A stretch of 64,000 bases of DNA from contig CAMRHE010000652.1 in assembly GCA_947044405.1 (NCBI GenBank), positions 321,501 through 385,500 of the forward strand, written 5' to 3'. Source of the stretch: Leptodactylus fallax. Taxonomy: Eukaryota > Chordata > Amphibia > Anura > Leptodactylidae. The number at the start of each line of letters is the position of its first letter. Position 1 is the first letter of the stretch. Both the position numbers and the translations under genes were made by a program. The notes beneath the pieces are model-generated. The model did not search any database and was not told the DNA's origin. It saw only the letters and a list, made by a program, of their open reading frames with translations. This document shows, piece after piece, positions 1 to 11,708 of this stretch.

Positions 1-350
1 ACAATACACAGGACTGCTGCCTCACCTACCATACAATACACAGGACTGCTGCCTCCCTACCATACAATACACAGGACTGCTGCCTCCCTACCATACAATA
101 CACAGGACTGCTGCCTCCCCTACCATACAATACACAGGACTGCTGCCTCCTCTACCATACAATACACAGGACTGCTGCCTCTCTACCATACAATACACAG
201 GACTGCTGCCTCCCTACAATACAATACACAGGACTGCTGCCTCCCTACCATACAATACACAGGACTGCTGCCTCCCCTACCATACAATACACAGGACTGC
301 TGCCTCCCCTACCATACAATACACAGGACTGCTGCTTCCCCTACCATACA
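1..350. repeat. 31-33 bp minisatellite, about 11 copies
   Basis: Head-to-tail copies of a unit containing 'caatacacaggactgctgcc', separated by small C/T length changes (ccct, cccct, cctct). The array runs off the left edge of the window, so its true length is unknown. There is no open frame of interest. The last copy changes gctgcctcc to gctgcttcc and then runs into unrelated sequence. Confidence 0.95.
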
Positions 351-1470
351 ATATAAGTGGTTAGTAGTAGAGGAGTCACAGTTACTAGTGGTGAATATAT
401 CCGGGGTACATTAAGCATTTTGAGCCACCAAATGTTGCATTAATTTATTTTCCAGAAATGAATGCACCTTCAGCTGCTGAAAATGTGAAAATGACAATTT
501 TTCCAGTAATACGTCATTTCAGTGTACAATATGTGGTGCCTGGATTGTGCCAGAGAAGAAAGCTCCAAAACCTTTGTGCCCGGGAGAACCCGCCTAGCAC
601 TTTTTGGGGTGTGTCTCTGCATATCGGGAACGGAAAAGACAAATCTCTGGGAAAATTGCAATTTTAACTTTTCACTGCACATTTATTTCTGGAAGTTAAA
701 GTAATACTATAATCGAAGGTAAATATGCTTGCTACTCTCTTTATATATTCATTGAGGGGAGTAGTTTCTAAAATAGGGGTCCATTTTTTTAATTTTTGCC
801 TCAGACCCTCTGCAATTGTTCACCAATACAGTGTAAATACTTGCGGTTCCCATCTTATCGTACAGCATCTCCACCAGGCCAGGTGTCACTATAATATTAT
901 TTTTGAAGAAACTGTAGACACACTTTGTGGCTGAGATGACATCTAGGTGCAGAGTCAGGCCAACCAGTACCCCTTCTCCCTGGGCCCTATCTCCTAATCA
1001 CACTGAAGGAGCCCCAATAATCTTGCAGCATCTTCCTTTTTGAGACTTACTGCTATGAGGACCCATATCCCTGAGCTTAAAGTGCCCTAGATTAAGGCAA
1101 GAGCCAGACAGCAGCTACTGACAAGACCCCAGGACAGAAAGAATCAGAAGCAATGGCTAGGTAGCAGCCTCCACTGAAAAAATACATGACAACAATTTTG
1201 GAAATTAAGCCCAATTGCCAGGTAATATTTGCATGTAGCTGTATAGGGGCCCCCTGAAATGACTTTATCTGGTAGACCCCAGGCACCCCAGTCTGACACT
1301 GGTCACATGTCTTGTTAATTGAATGAATTACATATAAAAATAATTATTGTTTTTCAATTTTTATTTATTAAATTTTCAGATTTTTTTTATAACATATGTA
1401 GACTTTAAAAAGTGATAATAAAATCTGTTGAGTGAAAATATAAATTATTTTATTTAGAAACAGTTCTGTT
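351..1470. other. Gene-free flank and intron-like sequence
   Basis: No gene seen. Bases 370-392 carry 'gaggagtcacagttactag', the same words that make the 44-bp minisatellite at 26847-27815. Bases 415-715 look like an interspersed repeat of unknown class. The AT-rich 1290-1470 stretch resembles the sequence just upstream of the acceptor at 32041 and is probably intron of zinc-finger locus A. Confidence 0.5.
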
Positions 1471-1481
1471 AAATTTTGCAG
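1471..1481 (+). other. Splice acceptor of zinc-finger locus A
   Basis: A pyrimidine-rich stretch ending in 'aaattttgcag' precedes the exon beginning gttttgactggatgag. The same acceptor and exon start (gtgatgactggatgag) occur at 32031-32041 in front of locus B'. Conservation between duplicated loci supports a real 3' splice site. Confidence 0.6.
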
Positions 1482-2005
1482 GTTTTGACTGGATGAGCAG
1501 CTTCATAGACGTCTCCCTGTTATAAAGTAGAAGATATTCACAAATTGGCACAAAAAGTCTTGGACGTAGACTGGAGAAAATTGCCGATTTTGAACCATGA
1601 ACTTAGCCATGAAACCTAATCCTTCTATACATGAGAGCACTGACGGAGAAGAAAATCTTTTTCATGTCACAAATGTGGGAACATTTTACCCAAAAATCAG
1701 GTCTTGTGGTTCATCTAAGAACCCACACAGGAGAGAAGCCATTCTCATGTCCTGAATGTGAGAAAACTTTTAGCCAAAAATCAAAACTTGAAGCTCATCT
1801 GAGAATTCACACAGGAGAGAAGCCATATTCATGTTCAGTATGTGGGAAATGTTTCACCCAGAAATCAAATCTTGTGGAGCATCTGAGAATTCACAGAGGA
1901 GTGAAGCCATTTTCTTGTACAGAATGTAAAAAATGTTTTAGTTTTGACCAGTCTGCTCTGACCTGGAAGTGCATATTGTATTATAATGTCATGTCTGACC
2001 TCTGA
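1482..2005 (+). pseudogene. C2H2 zinc-finger exon, locus A (frameshifted, truncated)
   Basis: This is a final-exon-type Kruppel zinc-finger array, a family that binds DNA in the nucleus. The expected start (ATG at 1597 or 1609) is in a different frame from the fingers. Two single-base losses relative to the sister loci, one in the A-run near 1650 and one inside finger 1 near 1683, account for the shift. From about 1690 the frame is open: the end of finger 1, two complete fingers (CPECEKTF..., CSVCGKCF...) joined by TGEKP-type linkers, then a fourth that stops after CTECKKCFS. Beyond 1945 the sequence no longer resembles a finger and a TGA follows at 2003. Its 3' flank matches that of locus A' (37281 onward). 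Probably non-functional, unless the two indels are assembly errors. Confidence 0.8.
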
Positions 2006-2934
2006 GGGCTCCTGGGGCTCTATCTAATCTCTTTCTAGCTCTTTAGCACACATGGACTTAGTAATAACAGACAGCCTGTATAATAACACACCGCACCGGA
2101 GGATATATTAATACACACACAATGTTATTGTCAAACCTATCACACAATGGGCTATCGCAACAAAACTTACATTGACTTGTGTGGAATACAAAGTTACTGC
2201 ACTAATAGAAAAACACAACACATGATAGAATAATCCAAACATCTGTATTATACATTACACTAGCAGAAGGACCCAGCTTTGCACGGGTATATTTCATTTT
2301 TTGTTTGTGCAGTGGCCCCATAAGAATAGGTTGGTTGCTATGGAAACCTGGTGTAAAGCTGTGTGTATGTGAAGACTGAAGAACCTTACAAAACTTACAT
2401 TGACTTGTGTGGAATACAAAGTTACTGCGCTAATAGAAAAACACAAAACATGATAGAATAATCCAAACATCTGTATTATATATTACATATCATGTATAAA
2501 GCTCATAAATAATTCACAATGATTAAATGTGAAGGATGGGACCAAACCTGACAGACGGACCCCCCACCCCTTGTAAGGTAAATATGTAGATTACATTATA
2601 CATCACATAGAAATAATCCATTTCATCACACAATACCCCACTCACTGCTCCACCATCTCCAAAGACTTTGTCTGAGCACCTAGTGCAGGCATTATTACTG
2701 AGGAAATGTAAAGATTGTCTAGCCATGAAGTTTCTTCTGTTCTCCTAAGACTTCTACTTATTGTAACCTTTATATAGCTCTTCTCATTGTGTAACCATTA
2801 TATATTTTCTATAGTGTAAGAAATAAGTACGCATGTTAAGAGTTAATATAAAACTTGCAAAACTTATATATATTTCAAGTAAGTTCTTAAGATTTTATGA
2901 TCACTGTAGTCGTAGTCACCATTATGTAATAATA
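2006..2934. other. 3' flank of locus A, shared with locus A'
   Basis: No gene. Segments at 2010-2110 (ctctttctagctcttta, cagcctgtataataacaca) and 2755-2925 (tgtaagaaataagta, gatcactgtagtcgtagtca) match 37437-37565 and 37738-37905. This shows the two loci duplicated together with their flanks. The middle part carries the direct repeat listed separately. Confidence 0.65.
2163..2487. repeat. About 90-bp direct repeat (2163-2254 and 2389-2487)
   Basis: Both copies contain 'cttacattgacttgtgtgga' followed by near-identical sequence to 'catctgtattata'. The 130-bp spacer includes agcagaaggacccagctttgcac, a word I associate with LINE/SINE tails in vertebrate genomes (from memory, unchecked). It is absent from the otherwise matching flank of locus A', so it probably inserted after duplication. 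Confidence 0.8.
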
Positions 2935-3750
2935 CACTTGTCACTATGTAAGTAGCGGAGCACACAGCCTGCCATGCTTGCCAGCATATGCGCGGCCCCA
3001 GGGGACTGCCTTGGTTGTTGTTCTTGGATAGCCTAGTCGAAATCATTATCATCATCATCTTCCTGAAACTGATAAGGGTCAGCCTCCTCCCCTGGCTCTG
3101 CCTGTGACATATCAAGGGCCCCCTCTGCGTCCTCCTCTTCCAGTCTAGGAATCCAGGTTCCTCTTACTTAATGACCCTGACCCGAATCCTCATCCTCTTC
3201 CATCAACACAGGGTGATAACGTTGACTAAGAGGTGGAAACTTTCTGCTCTTCCATCCCTGATTGCATGAGTGTAAGAGTTCCCTGTAAGATATACAAGAG
3301 AGGGTTCACACTGATGCTGCTGAAAAATTTGGTGGATTCTTCAAAGGGCTTGAGAAGCTGGCACACTTCCCTCATGATGTATGTATCTCGAAGTAACACC
3401 TTGTCCCTGTGGTCTGCTGCATATAATAATCATAATAACCACCTTCTGCTGCTCACACAGACGCTCCAGCACCTTTAAGGTGAAGTTATACCAAGTTGCC
3501 ATGTTGTAGATAAGGCTGAGACTGTCAGATATTGTTATCACGTGATGTGTGTGATGAGTCACTGCACACGTGACATTGTCTGCTCAGGATTTCCTGCTCT
3601 AACACGTGGCTGCCGCCATTTTCTCATACTGTGGACATTTTTATTCGTTTGACGTGAATCACCATTTGTTCGGTTTCATTAAAAAACCAACAAATTGGAA
3701 TAATCAGGACGAACCTGACTTGTTATGAAATGATTCACCCATCTCTAGTC
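2935..3750 (-). mobile_element. Remnant of a BED-hAT DNA transposon
   Basis: On the minus strand, 3341-3515 encodes TWYNFTLKVLERLCEQQ, matching the T-R-W-N-S-T...LERL block of hAT transposases. A run coding acidic residues lies at 3040-3200, comparable to the acidic insert of the larger hAT at 20930-21080. The right end reads cacccatctctagtc, the hAT-type terminus also seen at 23408 and 28212. The frames are broken and the left terminus was not located. Confidence 0.6.
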
Positions 3751-5443
3751 CGGGGGTTGGTCATTTCTATGGAGTAATGATGGAGGGGACGGGGGTTGGT
3801 CTCAGGTCTGGAGAGGACATTCCTTATTAGGATGTAAAATATTCATTGTTTCTCCTGATTCTCACATGAAAAGGTCTCGGAGTATCTCAGGACTCTCTTA
3901 CAGATGCTAAGTAGGGGTGGGAACAATAGGTACAATGCAGATACAATGTGTGATTGGTGGAGGGTCTCAGGGTGATAAGGAGGGGGCACCATCCTTCTTC
4001 TTGCCATATTGTATGAGGTAGAGCCCAGTTTCATCATCAACAGTGTCTCTGATCAGGAAGGTGGGACTGAGGGTGTCCAAGGCGGGGGAGGGCAGATGTG
4101 GCCACCATAGGTGTATAAAGATCCAAGCATTGTCCAGGAGGGGAGAATTACCAGAGGACTTACCAGGAGGGAACTTATCTGAGGAGGACACCCTGACAGG
4201 AGATCTAGACCTGAGTGTGTGGAGCGCCCCCGTCTGGTGAGTAGAATATCATTGACTATAAGTTGGAGGAGCTATAATATATTGTAATGATGGTGGACTA
4301 TAAGGAATAGGTGTCTGTAGATGTCATGTTTATGGAATATGTCTGTCCCCGTGTGTAGGTCTCCAAATTAACCCCGTAATAATGGGGACAGTCATTTTAT
4401 CTTTTATGTAACCCCTTAATGACTGGCCTGTTGACCCCTTAATGACCAGGACATTTCTGCATTTTTCCATTGTCACATAAACAAGAGCCATAACTTTCTT
4501 TTATTTTTGTGTCACTAGCTATATGAGGACTTGTGTTTTGCAGGACCAGGTGTAGCGTTTGATGGCTCCACTTTGGGGTACAGATATCTCATTGATTAAC
4601 GTTTATTAACTCTTTCTTACAGGGGATAGAAAAAAATAGCAATTCCTCCATTATCTTTTTACATGTTACATTATGTGTCATTCACCCCGTGGCTTAGATA
4701 CCTGATAAATTCATTCTCTGGGTTGATAGAATTTTACTGATACCAAATTATTATAGATTATAAATTTTACTACATTTTCTTATTAATTTGTTACAGAATT
4801 GTGTGAGGGTTTCTTTTTACCAGCAGGACCTGACAATTTGTTTGGTACATATTGGGTAACCCAGGAGTTTTGAACTCTTTTTTAATATTTTTTGGACAGC
4901 AATTTAGACATTTTTGCTTCACATCTTTCTTCAGGTTTTTACGGACAAGGAAAACACCAATACGTTTATTTCTTATTATATTTTTGGTATTTACAAAAAA
5001 AACTTTGGTGCAGGAAATTAATAAAAAATTCCAATAAGCAGTTGAGGACGACCCATAGACTATATACCCGTACGTCCTTACAGTGTTTAGCAGCTGCAGA
5101 TCTGGGGAGTCAGCTGTAACTACAGCCGGAGCTCCTCTAGAGAAGGCACAGACTGTTTATTACCGTCCCTATATCCCTCAATCACTGGGTACACAAAAAA
5201 GTCAGATCTATTCAACCAAATTTCTGTTTTTCAGCTGTATACTGCTTTCCTCTGCCTACCCTTCCCCCAACAGTCAGCTATGCTCCTTCCACCCTTCCCC
5301 CACTCCTAGCACTGTTACCTCCACACTTCTCCCACACAAAGTTCTACTTCCACCCTTCCCCCATTCACTTAGCATTTCTACCATTCTGTTCTTCCCCATA
5401 CAGACAGCCCTCAACAGCTTGTATTATAAATAAAACCATTGTA
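3751..5443. other. Intergenic; interspersed repeats, no supported gene
   Basis: I recognise no gene. Bases 4043-4240 have a short open frame ending just before GTGAGT at 4238, which could be a 5' exon with a donor site, but no domain is visible. Bases 4380-4640 (ccccttaatgacc..., gagccataactttcttt) resemble a very common frog interspersed repeat. Bases 4640-5080 are AT-rich. Bases 5220-5440 are C/T-rich. Confidence 0.45.
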
Positions 5444-5989
5444 GAACAAGCTCCACCCCTGTACGTGACTGGTCACATGACTGTGACATTATGAAAGGTA
5501 TTATTCCAGAGCCTAAAAAATACCGGCCATTAATATTACTGGCAGTTCTGTCTGCATTACAGAGTGGAAAAGTTATCTCCTTCCATCGTGACTACCCTGG
5601 AGGTCTTTACATGACCCCTATTAAATATCACGAGTTAGTATTGGAGAAGTCACAGTTATTATTGGGGTACCAGTTGGGTTTTCTTCTAAGTATATTTATT
5701 AACCCCTATTAATAGTACTGCGGATGTCGGGTATTTAATTATTCAGGCTGTTTAGGAGCTGAGCGCTTGTCATAGCCACTGGGATTGCACTGTATTATAC
5801 ATCAGAGACCCGGCGGTAATACTCACGATCAGTGCCCACGATGTTCACAGGCATTAAGGACTTTCCAGCCTCGGGCAAAGCTGACTGGGGCCGGCTATCC
5901 ATTGTCTTGTCTGGCATATCGTTCTATTGCAGGCTCCTCTATGCAGCCTGTAATAGAAATGCCGGTATTATACAAAGCATTGCGATATA
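5444..5989 (+). repeat. Decayed LINE-derived interspersed repeat (copy 1)
   Basis: This matches 26640-26860 closely (shared words ggtcacatgactgtgacatt, tggaggtctttacatgaccc) and continues where that copy turns into a minisatellite. The stretch 5655-5712 reads GVP...GFLLSIFIN, the remains of the GVPQGSVLGPLLF.IFIND block of Jockey/CR1-type LINE reverse transcriptases, with QGSVL lost. A second shared block, atagtactgcggatgtc (5710-5727), recurs at 27870. Tc1-a inserted at its right end. Confidence 0.65.
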
Positions 5990-7587
5990 CTGTGGGGAAA
6001 AAAAGTATTTAGTCAGCCACCAATTGTGCAAGTTCTCCCACTTATAAAGATGAGGCCGGCCTGTAATTGTCATCATAGGTAGACCTCAACTATGAGAGAC
6101 AAAATGAGAAAACAAATCCAGAAAATCACATTGTCTGATTTTTTAAGAATTTATTTGCAAATTAAGGTGGAAAATAAGTATTTGGTCAATAACAAAAGTT
6201 CATCTCAATACTTTGTTATATCCTTTGTTGGCAATGACAGAGTTCAAACGTTTTCTGTAAGTCTTCACAAGGTTGGCACACACTGTTGCTGGTATGTTGG
6301 CCCATTCCTCCATGCAGATCTCCTCTAGAGCAGGGATGTTTTGGGGCTGTCGCTGGGCAACACGGACTTTCAACTCCCTCCAAAGGTTTTCTATGGGGTT
6401 GAGATCTTGAGACTGGCTAGGCCACTCCAGGACCTTGAAATGCTTCTTACGAAGCGGCTCCTTCGTTGCCCTGGCGGTGTGCTTGGGGTCATTGTCATGC
6501 TGAAAGACCCAGCCACGTTTCATCTTCAATGCCCTTGCTGATGGAAGGAGGTTTGCACTCAAAATCTCACGATACATGGCCCCATTCATTCTTTCATGTA
6601 CACGGATCAGTCGTCCTGGTCCCTTTGCAGAGAAACAGCCCCATACATGATGTTGCCAACCCAATGCTTCACAGTAGGTATGGTGTTCTTTGGATGCAAC
6701 TCAGCATTCACTCTCCTCCAAACACCACGAGTTGTGTTTCTACCAAACAGTTCTACTTTGGTTTCATCTGACCATATGACATTCTCCCAATACTCTTCAG
6801 GAACATCCAAATGCTCTCTAGCAAACTTCAGACGGGCCCGGATATGTACTGGCTTAAGCAGGGGGACACGTCTGGCACTGCAGGATCTGAGTCCCTGGCG
6901 GCGTAGTGTGTTACTGACGGTAGCCTTTGTTACGTTAGTCCCAGCTTTCTGCAGGTCGGTCACTAGGTCCCCCTGTGTGGTTCTGGGATTTTTGCTCACC
7001 GTTCTTGTGATCATTTTGACCCCACGGGGTGAGATCTTGCGTGGAGCCCCTGATGGAGGGAGATTATCAGTGGTCTTGTATGTCTTCCATTTTCTAATTA
7101 TTGCTCCCACAGTTGATTTCTTCACACCAAGCTGCTTGCCTATTGCAGATTCAGTCTTCCCAGCCTGGTGCAGGGCTACCATTTTGTTTCTGGTCCTTCC
7201 ACAGCTCTTTGGTCTTCACCATAGTGGAGATTGGAGTGTGACTGTTTGAGGTTGTGGGCAGGTGTCTTTTATACTGATAACAATGTCAGACAGGAGCCAT
7301 TACTACAGGTAATGAGTGGAGGACAGAGGAGCCTCTTAAAGGAGAAGTTACAGGTCTGTGAGAGACAGAAATCTTGCTTCTTTGTAGGTGACCAAATACT
7401 TATTTTTCACCATAATTTGCAAATAAATTCTTAAAAAATCAGACAATGTGATTTTCTGGATTTGTTTTCTCATTTTGTCTCTCATAGTTGAGGTCTACCT
7501 ATGATGTCACTTACAGGCCGGCCTCATCTTTATAAGTGGCAGAACTTGCACAATTGGTGGCTGACTAAATACTTTTTTCCCCCACTG
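5990..7587 (-). mobile_element. Tc1/mariner element Tc1-a, complete, 1598 bp
   Basis: Both ends are present: ctgtggggaaaaaaagtatt on the left and its complement (cttttttcccccactg) on the right, each next to TA, the Tc1 target duplication (5988-5989 and 7588-7589). The inverted repeats are about 205 bp long and highly similar. It carries one broken transposase on the minus strand. It inserted at the junction between the LINE-derived repeat and zinc-finger locus B. Confidence 0.95.
6200..7222 (-). pseudogene. Tc1-a transposase, DD34E, three frames
   Basis: The protein should bind the terminal repeats through two N-terminal helix-turn-helix domains and cut DNA with a DDE domain. The ATG at 7222 starts MVKTKEL, but about 2 bp are missing near 7195, and the main frame resumes at 7182 with [20 protein letters not shown]. 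The first catalytic Asp is in [10 protein letters not shown]. Near 6655 one base is lost, so TVKH...NIM runs out of frame, and the C-terminal half continues at 6664-6200 with QHDNDPKHT (second Asp) and DLNPIENLW (Glu). All three catalytic residues survive, but no full-length protein can be made. Confidence 0.92.
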
Positions 7588-7689
7588 TATTAGCATCACA
7601 ACCTCCCAAATATAAAGGAAAAGATCATCACAGATTGACATAAAAAGACCTGGACGTAGACTGGGGAAAATCTTTTCTGGTTCTGAATC

Positions 7690-8467
7690 ATGAACATAGC
7701 CGTGAAACCTAATCCTTCCATACATGAGAGAATTGACAGAGATAAAAGACCATTTTCACGTCCTGAATGTGGGAAACATTTTATGAACAAATCCCATGTT
7801 GTGGATCATCTAAGAACCCACACAGGAGAGAAGCCATTCTCATGCTCAGAATGTCGGAAATGTTTTCTAAATATAAGTAATCTCCACAAACATCTGAAAA
7901 TTCATACTGAGGAGAAGCCATATTCATGTTCTGAATGTAAGAAATGTTTTCTAAGGAAAAGTCACCTCCAAAGACATCAGAAAAGTCAAACAGGAGAGAA
8001 GCCATATTCATGCTCAGAATGTGGGAAATGTTTTACTCAAAAATCATCTCTTGTAAATCATCTGCGGAATCACACACAGGAGAAGCGATTTTCTTGCTTA
8101 GAATGTGAAAAATATTAGAATGTGTGGGAAATATTTTCCTCAAAAATCATATCTTGTGGAACATCAAATCATTCACAAACAGGAGAAGACATTTACATGT
8201 GCAGAATGTGGGAAATGTTTTCACCAAAAATCATATCTTACAAGACATCTGAGAGTTCACATAGCAGAGAAGCCTTTTACTTGCTCAGAATGTGGAAAAG
8301 ATTTTATATACAAATCACATCTTGTGACTCATCTAAGAGTTCACACACAGGAGAAGCCATTCTCATGCTCAGAATGTGGGAAATGTTTTAGCCTACAAAA
8401 TCATCTTAAGAAACATGAGAGAATTCACAAAACAAGAACAAATCCCCCAGTAAAGTGTAACCAGTAA
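7690..8467 (+). pseudogene. C2H2 zinc-finger exon, locus B (split by frameshift)
   Basis: Starts at ATG 7690 ([16 protein letters not shown]), closely matching locus B'. Finger 1 lacks its first Cys (SRPECGKHF), and finger 3 ends HQKSQ, losing its last His. The frame stops at TAG 8116 inside finger 5 and resumes one frame over from 8105 with CGKYFPQKSYLVEHQIIH and three more fingers, ending KTRTNPPVKCNQ like locus B'. It carries an extra early finger relative to B' and lacks B' finger 7, so finger gain and loss followed duplication. The exon start and splice acceptor seen at 32030-32075 are missing here; homology begins abruptly near 7603. Probably a pseudogene. Confidence 0.85.
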
Positions 8468-9085
8468 GATGTCACTGCCTGTATTTCTGTACATCGGTAT
8501 CATGAACTATGTGACCCTGATATAAAGTAGATTTACCAGCCATTGCTACACCCAGAGTCACCTTCCAGGAATCTTCATCGTCTCTTCTTTACAGAACTTC
8601 TTTAGTTCAGATACAGTCGTAGGTTTTCTTACATGAACTGCTCAATTCAGATCCGGAAGAAACTAGAACTAGAAATCTTGACTCTTTTACACCTGCATTA
8701 TTTTACCATCCTGGCTCTGTGAGGAGTCAGACCCCGCTGATGTGATATTGATGACCTCCCCGATACATGAGCCATCAGTTTATAACCTGCAGGACATGTC
8801 TAGTTTGGACCTTTAGGACTGAGCGTTTTTCCATTAATGTCGCTGTATGAGGGGTTAGTTTTTTTCTGTGGGTTGTATTTTTTAGTAGTAACATTTCAGG
8901 ATAGACGGAATTTATTGATCAACTTTTATTAGATGTAACTACAATGTCACCATTTACCATGTGACATAAATAATGTTTTGCCTTTATTATGATGTCGGTG
9001 CGATTATGGTGTCACCAAATATGTAGATACCTTTATATTATTTATTTTACCACTTTTACAGAATAAAGAAACTTTACTGACATGA
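8468..9085 (+). other. 3' UTR/flank of locus B with AATAAA
   Basis: Nearly identical to 32917-33545 downstream of locus B', up to the polyadenylation signal AATAAA at 9062-9067. This supports a shared ancestral transcript 3' end. The last 250 bp (gctgtatgaggggttag, gtgcgattatggtg) look like an interspersed-repeat tail that may supply the poly(A) signal. Confidence 0.75.
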
Positions 9086-10637
9086 GCTATGAGCTGGTGT
9101 AGATTTCAGCGCAGCCTATATCCACCTCCTTGGCTACCAGGACAGGCATCAATGCTTGTGGTACATCCCAATACAAACACGAGACGTCATTGTCACATTG
9201 TAGTCAACATTTATTGAATAGATTTCTAGTAAATCTTGTTTTTCATGGTCTCAAAATAATCAAGAATAATAAGTCTACAGGGTATAATCTGCGTCAGGTT
9301 CTCATGAAGGCCGGATTCATATCGCTGTAATATGGACATATTCAACCAGACATATAACATCCTCAAACCCTGTAACAATTGTGGGTTTTATTACCTACCC
9401 ACGCTGAATGGGTCATGAGACCTGGCGTCAGAATGGGATTAGGGAATATTTGTAATCAGGGGCAGATTTGGTTAGAATACAACCCATGTGCAGGGCCCCA
9501 GAGACCAGGTAGGGGCTGACATTTACTAATCGATCTTCGCTCCTGTCCTGGCCCCCCATTTCAGCTCCAGGAAGCTCCATACACTACTATTGGCCGCCGA
9601 ACATCTGCACATCACATCTCGATGTTGTTCAGTGTCTGGACAGAGTTTACTGTAACAGACTGAAGCCAAAATGAATATTTCCAACATGTAACGGTCTAAT
9701 TTGTCACTAAGTGTGGGGGGAAATAAACTGGGACAATACACTGTGTGAGGACCCATAATAAGGGACAATATATAGCATGGGGGTTAAAAATGGGGACAAT
9801 AAACTGTGTGGGGGCCAGTAAATGAGATGTTATACTGTGTGGGGGCCAGTAAAGGGGATGTTATACTATGTGCAGTTGTCCTCTTTAAAATACGGAAGGG
9901 TGCATGATAGGGAGCCTGGCATTTTGCTGCTGCACTATTCTGTCCAGATTTTTTTGACCTGCCCATGGGGGCAGATCTGGTAAAGAGGGGGCGTGGCCTA
10001 GACACTTTTATTAGGGCGTCCCAGACTTAATTTTGTTTAGGATTCTTCAAATGCCAAGCCCACCCCTGGTTACAATATCCTCAGTACAACAGACATCAAA
10101 ACTGACAGGTCAGCCTGGACTTGTTTCCGACGCCTAAATCACTAGCGAGTCCTCCATGTATAATCGCCTGCACCAACACTGTTCTGTATTATACCATAAA
10201 CCGTAAAACCTGAAGTATCTTTCATAGAACAACCAGCAGTTGTCGGTGCAGTAGAGGAGGAGCCAATGGAGGGGGCGGACTGAAAGGTCCAGAGCTAGGA
10301 CAGGCTCATCTAGACCTTGGTGTCTCATACTATCTTGGGGCATAATGTCAGTCACATCCTAATCTCCCCATCATACTCCACCATGTTGTACTCCGTGACT
10401 GCTATAAGTTATCTACTAATTCATATGAGACTGTTCTCTTCATTGCCAATTCTGCCGGTGTCTGACACACATGTGTTGTTTCCAAGTTATAGATTTGCCT
10501 GCAATAGTGAAACATGTTATATATATGATGTATGTGCACCTTCCTGACATGCAGCTGGCTGTACAAACTTGTCAGCTCTAGATCACCGCCGCTGTCTGCG
10601 AGCTGGCAACTTCATGCTGCACTGACCAGAGAGAGCC
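9086..10637. other. Intergenic, no gene seen
   Basis: No supported coding sequence. Bases 9715-9875 contain a degenerate short tandem motif around 'ggacaataaactgtgtgggg' and 'gggggccagtaaa'. The remainder is unclassified and lacks recognisable transposon proteins. Confidence 0.5.
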
Positions 10638-11415
10638 GTGTATAAGCCACAGTGACCTGATAACCAGCCTGTGCAGTGATAAGACCAGTACGATCAGGGA
10701 TGTACAAGCCACAGTGACCTGAGAACCAGCCTGTGCAGTGATAAGACCAGTACGATCAGGGATGTACAAGCCACAGTGACCGTAGCACCAGCCTGTGCAG
10801 GGATAAGACCAGTACGATCAGGGATGTACAAGCCACAGTGACCTGAGCACCAGCCTGTGCAGGGATAAGGCCAGTACGATCAGGGATGTACAAGTCACAG
10901 TGACCTGAGAACCAGCCTGTGCAGTGAAAAGACCAGTACGATCAGGGATGTACAAGTCACAGTGACCTGAGAACCAGCCTGTGCAGGGATAAGACCAGTA
11001 CGATCAGGGATGTACAAGCCACAGTGACCTGAGAACCAGCCTGTGCAGGGATAAGACCAGTACGATCAGGGATGTACAAGCCACAGTGACCTGAGCACCA
11101 GCTTGTGCAGGGATAAGACCAGTACGATCAGGGATGTACAAGCCACAGTGACCTGAGCACCAGCCTGTGCAGGGATAAGACCAGTACGATCAGGGATGTA
11201 CAAGTCACAGTGACCTGAGAACCAGCCTGTGCAGGGATAAGACCAGTACGATCAGGGATGTACAAGCCACAGTGACCTGAGCACCAGCCTGTGCAGCGAT
11301 AAGACCAGTACGATCAGGGATGTACAAGCCACAGTGACCTGAGAACCAGCCTGTGCAGTGATAAGACCAGTACGATCAGGCATGTATAAGCCATAGTGAC
11401 CTGAGCTCCAGCCTG
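10638..11415. repeat. 62-bp satellite, about 12.5 copies (block 1)
   Basis: The period is exactly 62 bp, measured between successive 'gtacgatcagggatgtacaa' words (for example 10690 to 10752). Copies differ by a few substitutions (gagaacc/gagcacc, cagtg/caggg). The same monomer forms a second array at 41949-42332. No open frame of interest. Confidence 0.95.
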
Positions 11416-11708
11416 GCAATCACTTAGATCAGGGGACAGAAACCTTTGCCACTGCATCTGATGTGAAACTACAAATCCCAGCATGCAGATTACACTTATA
11501 TGATAGTTTTACAAACAGCAGAGCACGTTTACAAGCTGAGAACTTTAGCTTCACAACAACTAAAGATGCCAAATCTTGATGAAACCCTGGATCACAGCAA
11601 TGTCCCCACAGATGGCCATGCTGAAAGACAAGAGCAAGAACATCACTGCAAGCAATGCCCTGAAATCTGCTCATATCCACCATCCACGTGTGTGTGTATG
11701 TATGTATA

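Noticed and set aside
1..350. CRISPR-like array
   Set aside because: Copies are contiguous with no unique spacers, and the context is a vertebrate-like genome; this is a minisatellite.
4043..4240. A KRAB or other effector exon for the zinc-finger genes
   Set aside because: The frame ends near a GT donor, but I find no KRAB-type motif in any frame.
10638..11415. 62-bp array as a CRISPR or tRNA-derived cluster
   Set aside because: There are no spacers between units and no cloverleaf or box A/B pattern was evident.
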